Source: Nocardia aurantiaca
Lineage (GTDB): Bacteria; Actinomycetota; Actinomycetes; Mycobacteriales; Mycobacteriaceae
DNA: 64,000 bases
Assembly (NCBI RefSeq): GCF_009708175.1
Contig: NZ_WMBB01000014.1
Coordinates: 1 to 64,000, forward strand
Direction of reading: 5' to 3'
Of the stretch, positions 42,609-51,123 are shown piece by piece. Every line of letters starts with the position of its first letter. Positions within the stretch are counted from its first letter, which is position 1. The notes beneath the pieces were generated by a model. It did no database searches and was not told where the DNA came from. It saw only the letters and a program-made list of their open reading frames with translations. A program made the position numbers and the translations under genes.

Positions 42609-43194
42609 TCGACCGAGATATCGGATTCGCGACCAGCTCACTAGTCGACCATCAGCATATTCGCGGCTCGCGTCACCGCGGCTAGCGAGGCCGCGAGCAC
42701 GGAATCGCTGCGTCCGCAGGACCATCCGGTGAGTCGCCACTGCGGTACTCCAGGTAGGTGATCGCGGCACCTTTGTTCCCGCGCGGGGCCAATTGTTGCG
42801 GAGCCTGCGGGAGGTCCCCGATATCAGCCGTGAGGAGTTGTTCCGGCGTTTCCAGGTTGACACCGAGGGGCTGGCGGTTTCAGAGAGACGGTACGAAGGC
42901 CCACTGGTTTCTCCTCCTACCTGTCCGATCGGGTGCGCCAGGCTGTGCCCGACGGGTTCGATCTCGGGGTGTAGAGCCCGAGAATCGGCTCGGGCGTAGC
43001 CTGCCGTTGACCTTGAATGCCTACTATGGCGCACGTCGGCCCCCTCTGTGGTGGCGCAGACCCCTCGGCATTGCCCCTGGGCCTTCGCGGCATCCCTCGC
43101 GCGCGGTCGACCTCGGCGTACACCGCCGCCGCGAGTTGAGAATCCAGCCCGCCCCGGTGAGACCGGGCGTCGGGCAGAGATTCGGAGGTGCGCC
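42609..43194. other. Intergenic, only a weak coding trace
   Basis: Between the LuxR start and a small plus-strand ORF. LLRSLREVPDISREELFRRF is readable near 42795-42860 with coding-like third positions, but it has no start, no stop context and no sure family. Nothing else was found. Confidence 0.35.
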
Positions 43195-43389
43195 ATGACA
43201 GCAATCCCACAAGAACCACGCGGTGACAGGCCCGCTCGCCGGCCAGGAAAGCGGCATGCGACGCCGCCCACCATCACCAGCGGTTCCGATGACGATGTGC
43301 CAGTGGTGCGCTGGCCGGAGCCGAGTGGGCTCGAATCGTGGTGGCACGCCGTCATGCATCCCGCCGCCGAGCCACCCACACCCACGTGA
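43195..43389 (+). CDS. Small hypothetical protein (64 residues)
   Basis: The ATG at 43195 has a strong GGAGGTG site six bases upstream. The product (MTAIPQEPRGDRPARRPGKR, then DDDVPVVRWPEPSGLESWWH) is Pro/Arg-rich with a Trp-containing C-terminal part. It has no membrane segment or known motif. It stands alone on the plus strand. I cannot name it and accept it mainly for its RBS. Confidence 0.45.
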   Translation: MTAIPQEPRGDRPARRPGKRHATPPTITSGSDDDVPVVRWPEPSGLESWWHAVMHPAAEPPTPT

Positions 43390-43664
43390 CGAGCATTTGG
43401 CTCGATCGGCACGCAAGGGTAGTTCCCCTCGCGGGCAGTGCGATGGATTCCACCCGCGGTGCGAGATTCCGGAGCATCACGATTATGCGACCGTTCGGTA
43501 TCTATCCGAGTGGCGTTCCACGTATGGTGCGCCCTCCGGTGCCGATACCCGCCACGGCCGGCCCGGCTCCCGCCGACGACGACACCCGGTACGCCTGTGA
43601 ATGGAAGTACGACAGAATCCGCCGCCTGCCCGGGCAACACCCGTCGCCTCGCCGCACAGCTGAA
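43390..43664. other. Intergenic, no gene recognised
   Basis: A 275-base gap between the small ORF and the end of the convergent TetR gene. Nothing was recognised. Confidence 0.35.
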
Positions 43665-44312
43665 CTAGCGAGGTGGTCGATTGTTCGCAAGCTGTCGCGC
43701 CGAGCCGATGGAGAACACGGTGTCGATGAGCCCGGTGAACCGGAGGGTGAGATCCTCGGCGGATTCCTCCGGATGTTCACGGGCCCACGCCATGATCGCG
43801 TCCACCGCGGCGGTCCAGATTCGTGCGAGTGCGTCTACGTCGCGTTCGTCGTCATCGCCGAGCGCGTGCAGGAAACGGCGTACGCCCGCTGTGGCGTAGC
43901 CGGAGATTCGGTCCCGATAGGCGCGAGTCATTCGCCCGGAGACGCCCGTATCCGGGACGGAGGGGTCGTGGATGATGCGCCAGGCGGTGCGATCCGGGCC
44001 GAGCGTATCGAAGATGCCGTGCAGGGCATTGGCCGGAACCGCGAAAGGTTCCGCGTCACTGCCCATCTCGCGATCCAGGCGTTCGAGCAGCGGCTCGCCC
44101 ACGGCGGCCAGGCATTCGGCGTAGAACTGGTCCTTCGAGACGAAGTGCTGGTACACCAGCGCTTTGGATACACCCGCGCGCGCCGCGACGGACGCCATGG
44201 ATACTCCCGCGAAGCCCCGTTCGGCGAACTCACGCAGGGCGGCCGACAGGATCTCCTGGCGGCGATTGTCGGAGGGCATTCCTTTGGTTCCCAGACCCGC
44301 GGCCGTTGACAT
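43665..44312 (-). CDS. TetR-family regulator of the sterol desaturase-like gene
   Basis: The 215-residue regulator has a canonical TetR HTH (NRRQEILSAALREFAERGFA, GVSMASVAARAGVSKALVYQ, HFVSKDQFYAECL) and a divergent ligand domain with a TetR_C-like end. It is divergent from the sterol desaturase-like gene at 44375 with only 62 bases between the starts. That gap holds a perfect dyad (44332-44354) and an extra half-site, so it very probably represses both genes. The effector is unknown, perhaps a sterol or fatty acid. Confidence 0.9.
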   Translation of the reverse strand: MSTAAGLGTKGMPSDNRRQEILSAALREFAERGFAGVSMASVAARAGVSKALVYQHFVSKDQFYAECLAAVGEPLLERLDREMGSDAEPFAVPANALHGIFDTLGPDRTAWRIIHDPSVPDTGVSGRMTRAYRDRISGYATAGVRRFLHALGDDDERDVDALARIWTAAVDAIMAWAREHPEESAEDLTLRFTGLIDTVFSIGSARQLANNRPPR

Positions 44313-44331
44313 GGTCCTGAACTTACCCTAC

Positions 44332-44354
44332 GGTCACTTCCATCCGAAGTGACC
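44332..44354. promoter_or_regulatory. GGTCACTT/AAGTGACC operator
   Basis: GGTCACTT (44332-44339) and AAGTGACC (44347-44354) form a perfect 8-bp dyad with a seven-base spacer between the divergent TetR and desaturase genes. A further GTGTCACTT half-site follows at about 44358. This is a likely TetR operator. Confidence 0.7.
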
Positions 44355-44374
44355 ATAGTGTCACTTCAAAGGGC

Positions 44375-45307
44375 GTGAGAGGTGCGCGAGCCGTGTCCCT
44401 GTGGGAACAGATCAATCAACCCGTCACCTATGCCATCCCCTTCTTCGTGCTGGCGATGGTGCTCGAGATAGCCGCGCTGCGCGGACATGAGGACGACCGC
44501 ACCGGCTACGAGAAGGTCGACGCCCGCAATAGCCTGGTCATGGGCGGGGTTTCGGTATTCATCAGTGGCGCGGCGAAATTCGCGGCGCTGATCGCCTTCG
44601 CGGCACTGTATGTACACGCGCCCTGGCGCCTCGATCCGCGCAACCCGTGGTCGTGGGTCGCGGTGATGCTGGGCGTGGACATGCTCTGGTATCTCTACCA
44701 CCGTGTCTCGCACCGAGTCCGTCTGGTCTGGGCGGCACACCAGGTACACCACAACAGCCGGTACTTCAACTACGCGACGGCGCTGCGCCAGAAGTGGAAC
44801 CCCTGGTTCGAACTGCTGATCTGGACGCCCCTGCCACTGCTGGGCGTACCGCCGTGGATGGTGTTCACAGCCTGGTCGTTCAACCTGATCTACCAGTTCC
44901 TGGTCCACACCGAAGCCGTCGGGAAGCTGCCACGATGGTACGAATTCGTGTTCAACACGCCTTCCCACCATCGCGTGCACCACGCCAGCGATCCGGAATA
45001 CCTCGACCGCAACTACGGCGGCATCCTCATCCTCTGGGACCGCCTCTTCGGCACTTTCCGGGCCGAAACCTTCCGCCCCACTTACGGACTCACCACGAAC
45101 ATCGACAGCACCAATGTCCTCACCCTGCAGTACTACCAATTCGGTGCGCTGTGGCGTGATCTCCGCTCGACCCGGCGCGTCCGCGATTGGCTCGGCTACA
45201 CTTTCGGGCCTCCCGGCTGGCAGCCAACCCTTCCGGACACGCCTCCCTCGGCCCGTGGAGATGAACAGCCACTCACCCCCGGTCCGGCAGAAGTCGCGAA
45301 CGAATAA
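44375..45307 (+). CDS. Sterol desaturase/fatty acid hydroxylase family protein
   Basis: The 310-residue membrane protein has several hydrophobic helices (AIPFFVLAMVLEIAAL, AVMLGVDMLWYLYH) and the three di-iron histidine boxes of the family: YHRVSHR, HQVHHNS and HHRVHHAS. It inserts oxygen or a double bond in a lipid, possibly a sterol, a fatty acid or an ether lipid. GTG 44375 or GTG 44393 (VSLWEQINQ, with AGAGGT upstream) may be the start. It is controlled by the divergent TetR. The Pro-rich C-terminal tail is probably cytoplasmic. Confidence 0.88.
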   Translation: MRGARAVSLWEQINQPVTYAIPFFVLAMVLEIAALRGHEDDRTGYEKVDARNSLVMGGVSVFISGAAKFAALIAFAALYVHAPWRLDPRNPWSWVAVMLGVDMLWYLYHRVSHRVRLVWAAHQVHHNSRYFNYATALRQKWNPWFELLIWTPLPLLGVPPWMVFTAWSFNLIYQFLVHTEAVGKLPRWYEFVFNTPSHHRVHHASDPEYLDRNYGGILILWDRLFGTFRAETFRPTYGLTTNIDSTNVLTLQYYQFGALWRDLRSTRRVRDWLGYTFGPPGWQPTLPDTPPSARGDEQPLTPGPAEVANE

Positions 45308-45765
45308 GAGCGAGCCGGCCTGTCGGAGCATGCGCTACCTCCGATGCCACCACCCCGGTCACGCGCCCGTGCGTGGTATCGGAGACACCGGTAGGCGTCC
45401 TCGACAGTCGCTCCTGATCCTTCCGCGTCAGCCCGCCTCCAGATCTCCCTGGAAACGGCGCGAAAACAACTCGTTTGCCCTACCCCAGATAACGGAGTCA
45501 CTTCGCGTACGGCTGGAGCAGCGTCGCGGCAGGTAGGCCCATGCGCCGCCTCGGATATCGGGCCGGGGTCATCTGGAGAATGCGCAGATGCGGCCCGCTT
45601 TGTAGCGTCGGCGTTTCGCCTGCCCGTGAAATCCTTCCTCAGGATTTCGGATGCGCGGACCGGTGTCCGATTGCGGCCCTGGCGAATTACCTCGCGACCG
45701 GTGCCGAGCGCGCCGCCGGTCGCAGATATCGGCGAAGATCGCGGGGCGCCAGGGTGGCCGCGGCC
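45308..45765. other. Intergenic, no gene recognised
   Basis: About 460 bases between the desaturase and the small minus-strand ORF upstream of lcp. Several open frames exist but none has motifs or good starts. Confidence 0.4.
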
Positions 45766-45885
45766 CTACGACTCAGCCTGCGCGGCGCGGTCGGCGAGGT
45801 GTGTCAGTGCGACGGGTCCACTACTTCCGGCCGACCCGAGGTCGAAGTGGTTGAGGAGGTTCTGGATAACGACGTACGGGTTCAT
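45766..45885 (-). CDS. Candidate micro-ORF divergent from lcp
   Basis: A 39-residue reading (MNPYVVIQNLLNHFDLGSAG, SSGPVALTHLADRAAQAES) starts at ATG 45885 with AAGGA seven bases upstream. An ATG at 45900 would add five residues. Nearly every codon ends in G or C, as in true genes of this genome, and the peptide looks like a small amphipathic helical protein. It is divergent from lcp across the 33-bp palindrome, so the two could share regulation. It is too short to identify. Confidence 0.4.
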   Translation of the reverse strand: MNPYVVIQNLLNHFDLGSAGSSGPVALTHLADRAAQAES

Positions 45886-45954
45886 CGACTGGTCCTTCAT
45901 CTGGGAAATCCGTGCCAACTGGTTGTGACTGCCGTCACCGTGTGGTCTCATCAA

Positions 45955-45987
45955 GATACACAGATACATAATATGTGTCTGTGTATC
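45955..45987. promoter_or_regulatory. 33-bp near-perfect palindrome upstream of lcp
   Basis: GATACACAGATACATA (45955-45970) and TATGTGTCTGTGTATC (45972-45987) are complementary at 15 of 16 positions around a single central base. It ends 26 bases before the lcp ATG. The length and position fit an operator for a dimeric or tetrameric repressor such as a TetR-type LcpR. A TetR gene lies at 48949-49626. Confidence 0.85.
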
Positions 45988-46013
45988 AGACTCAACGAAG
46001 AGGGAACATCGGC

Positions 46014-47237
46014 ATGGATGCACACCGTCTCAGCAGACGTGACGCATTGAGGACAGGTAGCGGGTTATTGGGCGTCGTCGGTGCGATGGCACTGACCGCG
46101 CGTACCGCCCGAGCGGAGCCGTGGAAGTGGTCGCCCGCCGATTCGGTGGTCGGCAGCGGTGACGGCGCCGACCCATTGACCATGTACGACCCCGAAGCGG
46201 ATTCGGTTGTGGCGGATGTCATCGACCACGCCGATGTGCCGCAGGTCAACAAGCTGCTGGCGACCTGGATCTACAACAACCAACCCTTGCCCGCCGGCCT
46301 GCCGAAGGGGCTGGCCGACTTCATGGAGTACGCGCGTCAGCTGCCTTCGTGGACCGATCAGGGCAAGCTGGCCAGCTCCTTCGAGTTCAACAAGAAGCGC
46401 GGACTATATCTCGGCGTGCTGTACGCGTTCGCCAGCGGAATGATGTCCACGGTCATCCCACACGAAGCGCTGGCGGTGTACTACTCCCGCGGCGGCTCGC
46501 ATCTGAAGGATCGCATCGCCAAGACCGCGAAATTCGGATACGACATCGGCACGGTCAATGCCTACGGAGACGGCGGCGAGATGATCGTGACCTGCGTGAA
46601 GACCAGGATCATTCACGCGTCCGTCCGGCATCTGCTGCCGCAGTCGCCGCACTGGCCCGACGGCGTCACGCCGATCAGTCAAGACGACATGATGGTCACC
46701 TGGCACAGTCTGGCCACCACCATCATGCGGACCCTCACCGCGTGGAAAGTGCCCATCCCGGTCGCGGAATCCGATGGCTACCTGCACAGTTGGCAGCTGG
46801 CCGCGCACCTGCTCGGAATCCGTGACGAGTACATTCCCGCGACCTGGGAGCAGGCCGATGCGCAAGCCGCCCAGCAGCTCGACCCGATCCTCGCACCGAC
46901 GGCGGAGGGCAACGATCTGGCCAACCAGTTGCTCAACCTCGGCGCCGACCTCGATCTGACCCTGCTCAGCCGCGGCATCCTGGGCGCGTTCACCCGATTC
47001 ATCATGGGAGACAGGGTCGCCGACTGGCTCCACATCCCCAGAGAATCGGTCTGGAGCCCACTGCTCGAAGTCGCCTGGGGCCCGTTCGTCGCCGTTCGGG
47101 AAGGCGTGTTGTCGGTGGCTCCGGTGGTGGACGCTCCCTACTGGATGTTTGATGAGTTCCTGCGCCAGTTCGCCATGTGGTACATGGCCGAGCTGAGGAT
47201 GCCCTTGAGCATCGAAATCCCGCTCACCAACCGCTGA
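46014..47237 (+). CDS. lcp: Latex clearing protein (rubber oxygenase)
   Basis: The 407-residue protein is exported by the Tat path (LSRRDALRTGSGLLG, cleaved after TARA) and then cleaves poly(cis-1,4-isoprene) oxidatively with a b-type heme. DUF2236 core sequences match characterised Lcp: FNKKRGLYLGVLYAFASGMM, IPHEALAVYYSRGG, DRIAKTAKFGYDIG, VKTRIIHASVRHLLPQSPHW. Counting places Arg167, Lys170, Thr171 and His201 exactly three residues after the functional Arg164, Lys167, Thr168 and His198 of Lcp from Streptomyces K30 (as I recall them); His201 would be the heme ligand. The length equals the family norm. The ATG at 46014 follows AGAGGGAA. No oxiA/oxiB genes follow. It implies rubber-degrading ability. 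Confidence 0.95.
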   Translation: MDAHRLSRRDALRTGSGLLGVVGAMALTARTARAEPWKWSPADSVVGSGDGADPLTMYDPEADSVVADVIDHADVPQVNKLLATWIYNNQPLPAGLPKGLADFMEYARQLPSWTDQGKLASSFEFNKKRGLYLGVLYAFASGMMSTVIPHEALAVYYSRGGSHLKDRIAKTAKFGYDIGTVNAYGDGGEMIVTCVKTRIIHASVRHLLPQSPHWPDGVTPISQDDMMVTWHSLATTIMRTLTAWKVPIPVAESDGYLHSWQLAAHLLGIRDEYIPATWEQADAQAAQQLDPILAPTAEGNDLANQLLNLGADLDLTLLSRGILGAFTRFIMGDRVADWLHIPRESVWSPLLEVAWGPFVAVREGVLSVAPVVDAPYWMFDEFLRQFAMWYMAELRMPLSIEIPLTNR

Positions 47238-47339
47238 ACCTCATCCTCGCTCCGGCGAGACGTGTACGGGAGTCGGCGAGGACGCCAGCACGACGGCCCG
47301 CCGGCCCCGAAGCCGAGGAATAGCAAAGGACCAATTCCG

Positions 47340-47666
47340 ATGAAGCACAGCCCGAATCTCGTACGGGTCCGCCGCATCTCGGCCGGGATTCTCGTAGCCG
47401 CGACCGCCGCGGTCGGTGGGATCGCCGCGCAGCTGGCCGCCGACGCCGAGGCCGCCCGGCATGCCGCGGTTCCCGCCTCAGAGCCTGACCTGCCCGCACA
47501 CCTCGATCGAACTGACGGCGTCGCACCCGTAGGTAATGCGTACTCACCAGCGCGAACGAACCGTGACGTCCAGACCGTCGATCAGGATGGGATCGAGGAT
47601 TGGCCGACGACAACGCCTGCGACCACCACCCGGACGCTCCCGCATGCGCATACGGCAGGATCATGA
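47340..47666 (+). CDS. Small exported protein preceding apbE
   Basis: The 108-residue protein has a basic N-terminus and one hydrophobic helix (AGILVAATAAVGGIAAQLAA), then a polar Pro/Thr-rich stretch. It is either membrane-anchored or secreted. AAAGGA precedes ATG 47340. It overlaps the apbE start by four bases (ATGA), so the two are co-translated and it may be a partner or substrate of the flavin transferase. No flavinylation motif (D-x-x-(S/T)-(G/A)-A-T) is present, so the substrate role is doubtful. It is not a known family to me. Confidence 0.55.
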   Translation: MKHSPNLVRVRRISAGILVAATAAVGGIAAQLAADAEAARHAAVPASEPDLPAHLDRTDGVAPVGNAYSPARTNRDVQTVDQDGIEDWPTTTPATTTRTLPHAHTAGS

Positions 47667-48529
47667 CCGCCGCCCGCGGCGAGGCCACCTCCGCGGCGTT
47701 CGACGCGATCGGAACCACCGCCACAGTGGTGTGTACCGATCCCCGCGACCTGCGGTGGGCGACCGAGCTGGTTCGCGCCAGATTGGCCGAACTCGACCGC
47801 GCCGCTTCCCGATTCCGCGACGACAGCGAACTCGCGTTGATCAATGCGCGCAGCGCGGAACTGGCACGCACGGATCGATCCGCGCGCCTGCGGATTTCGG
47901 TAGGCGCGACACTCGGATCGTGCTTGCGCGCCGCGGCGCGCACCGAAAGGCTGACCGCAGGACTGGTCTGCGCGACGGTGGGCGCCGCGCTGATGGCCTG
48001 CGGCTACGACGACCTGGCAGCGGTACGCGCTTGCGTCGACACGTTGCCCACCGGTCCGACCCCGGTCATTCCGGCGCATCACCAGCTGAAGTTCGACGAA
48101 TCCCACCGGGAGGTGAGCATTCCGGCGGGAACGATGCTCGATCTGGGTGCGAGCGCGAAAGCTTGGGCGGCGGACTCGATCGCGTCCGAACTCGCGGTGA
48201 CCGGCAGCGGCGGCTACCTGGTCGATCTGGGCGGCGATCTCGCGGTGGCGGGCGCGGCGCCGTCCCGAGGATGGGCGATCGGAGTCCGCGACTGGAACAA
48301 CGTTGTGGCGCAGGTCGTCTGCTCGGCCGGACAGGCTTTCGCGACCTCCTCGACCCGGCTTCGTACCTGGGTCCAGCACGGCATCGACCGCCATCACATT
48401 ATCGATCCGCGCACCGGCCGACCCGCGCACTCGCGCTGGGCGCAAGTCACCTGCGCGGGTCCGGACGTGGTGCGGGCGAACGCCGCGTCCACCGCTGCCG
48501 TCATCCTCGACGAGCATGCCCCGCAATAG
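47663..48529 (+). CDS. ApbE-type FAD:protein FMN transferase, truncated by an in-frame amber codon
   Basis: The 288-residue reading carries the ApbE motifs: SRFRDDSELALIN, DLGASAKAWAADSIA with the flavin-binding region, GGYLVDLGGDLAVAG, and the metal motif HHIIDPRTGRPA. The enzyme attaches FMN to threonine of an exported electron-transfer protein. The TAG at 48527-48529 cuts the C-terminus. The same frame continues for 36 more codons (LTVRHVPARLVTHAGEVVTT, SGWP), which look like the normal end, to a TGA at 48638 overlapping the next gene's ATG. So the enzyme is a nonsense mutant or is read through. No signal peptide is seen. Confidence 0.75.
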   Translation: MTAARGEATSAAFDAIGTTATVVCTDPRDLRWATELVRARLAELDRAASRFRDDSELALINARSAELARTDRSARLRISVGATLGSCLRAAARTERLTAGLVCATVGAALMACGYDDLAAVRACVDTLPTGPTPVIPAHHQLKFDESHREVSIPAGTMLDLGASAKAWAADSIASELAVTGSGGYLVDLGGDLAVAGAAPSRGWAIGVRDWNNVVAQVVCSAGQAFATSSTRLRTWVQHGIDRHHIIDPRTGRPAHSRWAQVTCAGPDVVRANAASTAAVILDEHAPQ

Positions 48530-48636
48530 CTCACCGTCCGCCACGTGCCCGCGCGGCTGGTGACCCATGCCGGCGAGGTCGTGACGACCTCCGGGTGGCC
48601 GGCCACGACCACTGCGCCACGAGATCGGCCCAGCTC

Positions 48637-48915
48637 ATGAGTAGTCCCTGGCTCTGGTACTTTTCGCGGGCTGCGGGCGTGGTCACCTTGACCCTCGTCA
48701 CGGTCACCGTGGTGCTCGGTCTGCTGACCTCGGCGCGCTGGAATGGCGAGGACAAGCCCGACCCCGCGCCGGCCGCCGAAGCCATCGAACTCTGTCCCGT
48801 CACAACGCTTCGATGGGATCCGATGAGACGACTAACGTACCTGCGTATCAACAACGATGTGGAGTATGCGCCACGCGATCACCGGGCGAAGCACGATGGC
48901 GGCGCGGCCGAATAA
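48637..48915 (+). pseudogene. Stub of a ferric-reductase-like membrane protein
   Basis: MSSPWLWYFSRAAGVVTLTL followed by VTVTVVLGLLTSARWNG is the usual first helix of small ferric-reductase-like transmembrane proteins found beside apbE. The remaining helices with heme His residues are missing. Instead a polar tail of about 55 residues follows, probably after a deletion. The ATG overlaps the former apbE end, so the original operon order is preserved. It is probably non-functional. Confidence 0.6.
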
Positions 48916-48948
48916 CAGATACAGGACAGGATGTTTCAGGAGGACGCC

Positions 48949-49626
48949 GTGGAATCTGCGCCGCCCGCTCATTCGCCCCGGGGCGGCAAGTCCTTGATCG
49001 AACGCGCGTATCTGCAGTCCGTCGAACAGGTCGACGACACCGACGAGATTCGCACCCGCATCCTCGACGCCGCCGACGAACAATTCCGACGCTGGGGTAT
49101 TCAGCGCTCGACCATGGAGGACGTCGCGCGAACCGCGGGGGTTTCCCGCATCACCGTCTATCGCCGGTTCGCGACCAAAGAAGAGTTGGTGGAACGGGTC
49201 ATCCTGCGTGAGTTTCGCCGTTATTTCGACACGTTCCTCGTCGATATCGCCGCAGCCACGAATGTCGGTGATCGCGTGGTCCTCGGCTTCGTGAGCTCAC
49301 TGCGCGCCCTGCGTGGGAACCCGCTGATCGGTGCTCTCATCACCGCCGAACCCGACCACTTCATCACCTCGTTGGTCGGTGACGGCGGACGGGCGGTGGC
49401 GATGGTCAGGGAATTCGTGGCCCATCAACTCGGCCAGGAGCAGCGGGCCGGCACTATCTCCCCGGATCTGCGGGTCGAGCTGGTCGCCGAGTTGATGGTC
49501 CGAATCTGCGCGTCGTTCCTGGCGATTCCGAGCCAGGTCGTCGACCTCGACGATGACGAACAACTCGCCGCGATCGCCCGCCAATTCCTCGTCCCCATGC
49601 TCGAGCCACCGGACCCGCGACGATAG
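48949..49626 (+). CDS. TetR-family regulator downstream of the lcp/apbE locus
   Basis: The 225-residue protein has a TetR HTH (EIRTRILDAADEQFRRWGIQ, STMEDVARTAGVSRITVYRR, FATKEELVERVILREF) and a helical ligand domain. GTG 48949 follows AGGAGG; ATG 48931 would lie before that site, so I prefer the GTG. TetR regulators named LcpR control lcp in Gordonia and Streptomyces, so this gene is the nearest candidate for binding the 33-bp palindrome, but the distance (1.7 kb) leaves the link unproven. The alternative is control of the decayed apbE operon. Confidence 0.88.
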   Translation: MESAPPAHSPRGGKSLIERAYLQSVEQVDDTDEIRTRILDAADEQFRRWGIQRSTMEDVARTAGVSRITVYRRFATKEELVERVILREFRRYFDTFLVDIAAATNVGDRVVLGFVSSLRALRGNPLIGALITAEPDHFITSLVGDGGRAVAMVREFVAHQLGQEQRAGTISPDLRVELVAELMVRICASFLAIPSQVVDLDDDEQLAAIARQFLVPMLEPPDPRR

Positions 49627-49798
49627 ACCACGAAGGCTCCGGCGTTGTCGTGTTTCTCCCAGTGGCATTCGCGCCTAATGCCTAGCGTGAGCACCGCCGT
49701 GGCCGGTCTGATTCCCGACGCGGTCGTGGACATCACCGGTTCTCACTCCCCGCACCGCACCTCGCGGAGGACTGATCGGCGGTCGGCCGGGGCGCGGC

Positions 49799-51037
49799 CT
49801 ATCCGCGATCTGTCCGAGGGCTCATGGTCGCGGAGATCTCGGCGACCAGCTGCCAGGGGCGGTCGGTGTCGGCCTGGGCTTTGCCGCTGGTGAGGATGGC
49901 GCCGGAGAGGTGACGGGCGCGGTCGGACCAGCCGTATTGAGTGGTGAGGCCGCTGCGGCCGAAGTGCGATTCGGTGTCACGGCCGAACTTCGAGCGCCGG
50001 GCCCCCAACTCATACCCGGCGACCGAGACTCGGCCCGCAATGCCGGGCAGCCAGCGGGCCGGGCGGGTCGCGGCGGCCAGGGTGTCGGGGCGCATGATGC
50101 GGACGCCGTCGAGTTCACCGCCGCGGGTGAGGATTTCGTAGAAGCGGGAGAGTTCGAAGGCGGTGGTGACGAGGTTGCCGGAGGGGAGTTCGGCGGTGAG
50201 GAAGGCGCGGGCGGCGGCTTCATCAGTGGGGCCGGAAAGACCGCCGCCGAGAGCTCGGCCCGCGAGATGACGCCAGATCTTGGCGGGACCGGGGCCGACC
50301 TTGACGCTGGGAACGACCTCGTCGACGTCCTCGGCGCGAACGCCGAAGTTGTTCCAGCGGAAGCCCAGTGGGTCGAGGACCTGTTCGCGGAGGTGGTCCC
50401 GCATGGACTTGCCGGTGGCGCGCTGGACGAGTAAGCGTTGGATCAAACCGCTCGTCAGAGCGTGGTAAACGCGGAAACGGTTGGGCGGCCAGCTCGGAAC
50501 CAGGTCGGCGAGGCCCTGGACGGCGAGTTCCTCGTCGAGGACGAGGTCGGCGCCGCGGTGGGGCGGGGTGATGAAGGGAACGCCGGCCGAGTGGGACAGG
50601 ACGTCGCCGATGGTGATGCGGTCCTTACCGTGGCTCGAGAACTCGGGGATGTAGGCGCAGACGGGGTCGGTGAGGGCGAACGCGCCCTGTTCGACGAGCA
50701 TGAACGTGAGCGCCGCGGACACGCCCTTGGCCGTGGAGAATCCGCAGAATGGGGAATCGGGGGTCACCAGGCGCTTATCGGCGTCGGGGGCATCCTTGGG
50801 CGCATTGCCCCAGCCGTGGCCGATGGCCCGGTTCAACACGACGTGGCCGTGGCGGCGCAGACACACCTGGATCGCGGGCGTCGTGCCCATGCGGTACCAG
50901 TCTTGTACGGACCGCCAGATCGCTTCGATATCGCCCGGCGCGAGTCCGGCGTCGGCCGGATCGGCTTCGGGCCCTGAGGTGGTCACCGCGTCGAGGTCCG
51001 GGTCGATCCGCACCAGCGCTGTCATACCTGGGCTCAT
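49799..51037 (-). CDS. Serine hydrolase of the beta-lactamase/esterase EstB family
   Basis: The 412-residue protein has the class C beta-lactamase fold: the catalytic SxxK in FCGFSTAKGVSAAL, TIGDVLSHSAGVPF as the characteristic segment after it, a YHAL sequence in place of YxN, and HFGRSGLT as the KTG-equivalent. No signal peptide is seen, which favours a cytoplasmic esterase (EstB-like) over a true beta-lactamase. It is divergent from the glycosyltransferase at 51124. Confidence 0.88.
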   Translation of the reverse strand: MSPGMTALVRIDPDLDAVTTSGPEADPADAGLAPGDIEAIWRSVQDWYRMGTTPAIQVCLRRHGHVVLNRAIGHGWGNAPKDAPDADKRLVTPDSPFCGFSTAKGVSAALTFMLVEQGAFALTDPVCAYIPEFSSHGKDRITIGDVLSHSAGVPFITPPHRGADLVLDEELAVQGLADLVPSWPPNRFRVYHALTSGLIQRLLVQRATGKSMRDHLREQVLDPLGFRWNNFGVRAEDVDEVVPSVKVGPGPAKIWRHLAGRALGGGLSGPTDEAAARAFLTAELPSGNLVTTAFELSRFYEILTRGGELDGVRIMRPDTLAAATRPARWLPGIAGRVSVAGYELGARRSKFGRDTESHFGRSGLTTQYGWSDRARHLSGAILTSGKAQADTDRPWQLVAEISATMSPRTDRG

Positions 51038-51123
51038 CCGACCAGCATAGGGAGATCTCGGTTCACAGGAATCTCCCAGCGAGGAGTCAGGGTCTTCACC
51101 GTCTGGCGGGTCACACTCCCGCG

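Noticed and set aside
42770..42870. Possible Tn3-type transposase trace (SREELFRRF)
   Set aside because: The match is to a short, common helix pattern only; no DDE motif, ends or frame support.
42567..43640. N-terminal extension of the LuxR gene by about 350 codons
   Set aside because: The extension is Arg/Gly/Ser-rich without domains and overlaps a small plus-strand ORF with a good RBS. The family starts just before the ATPase.
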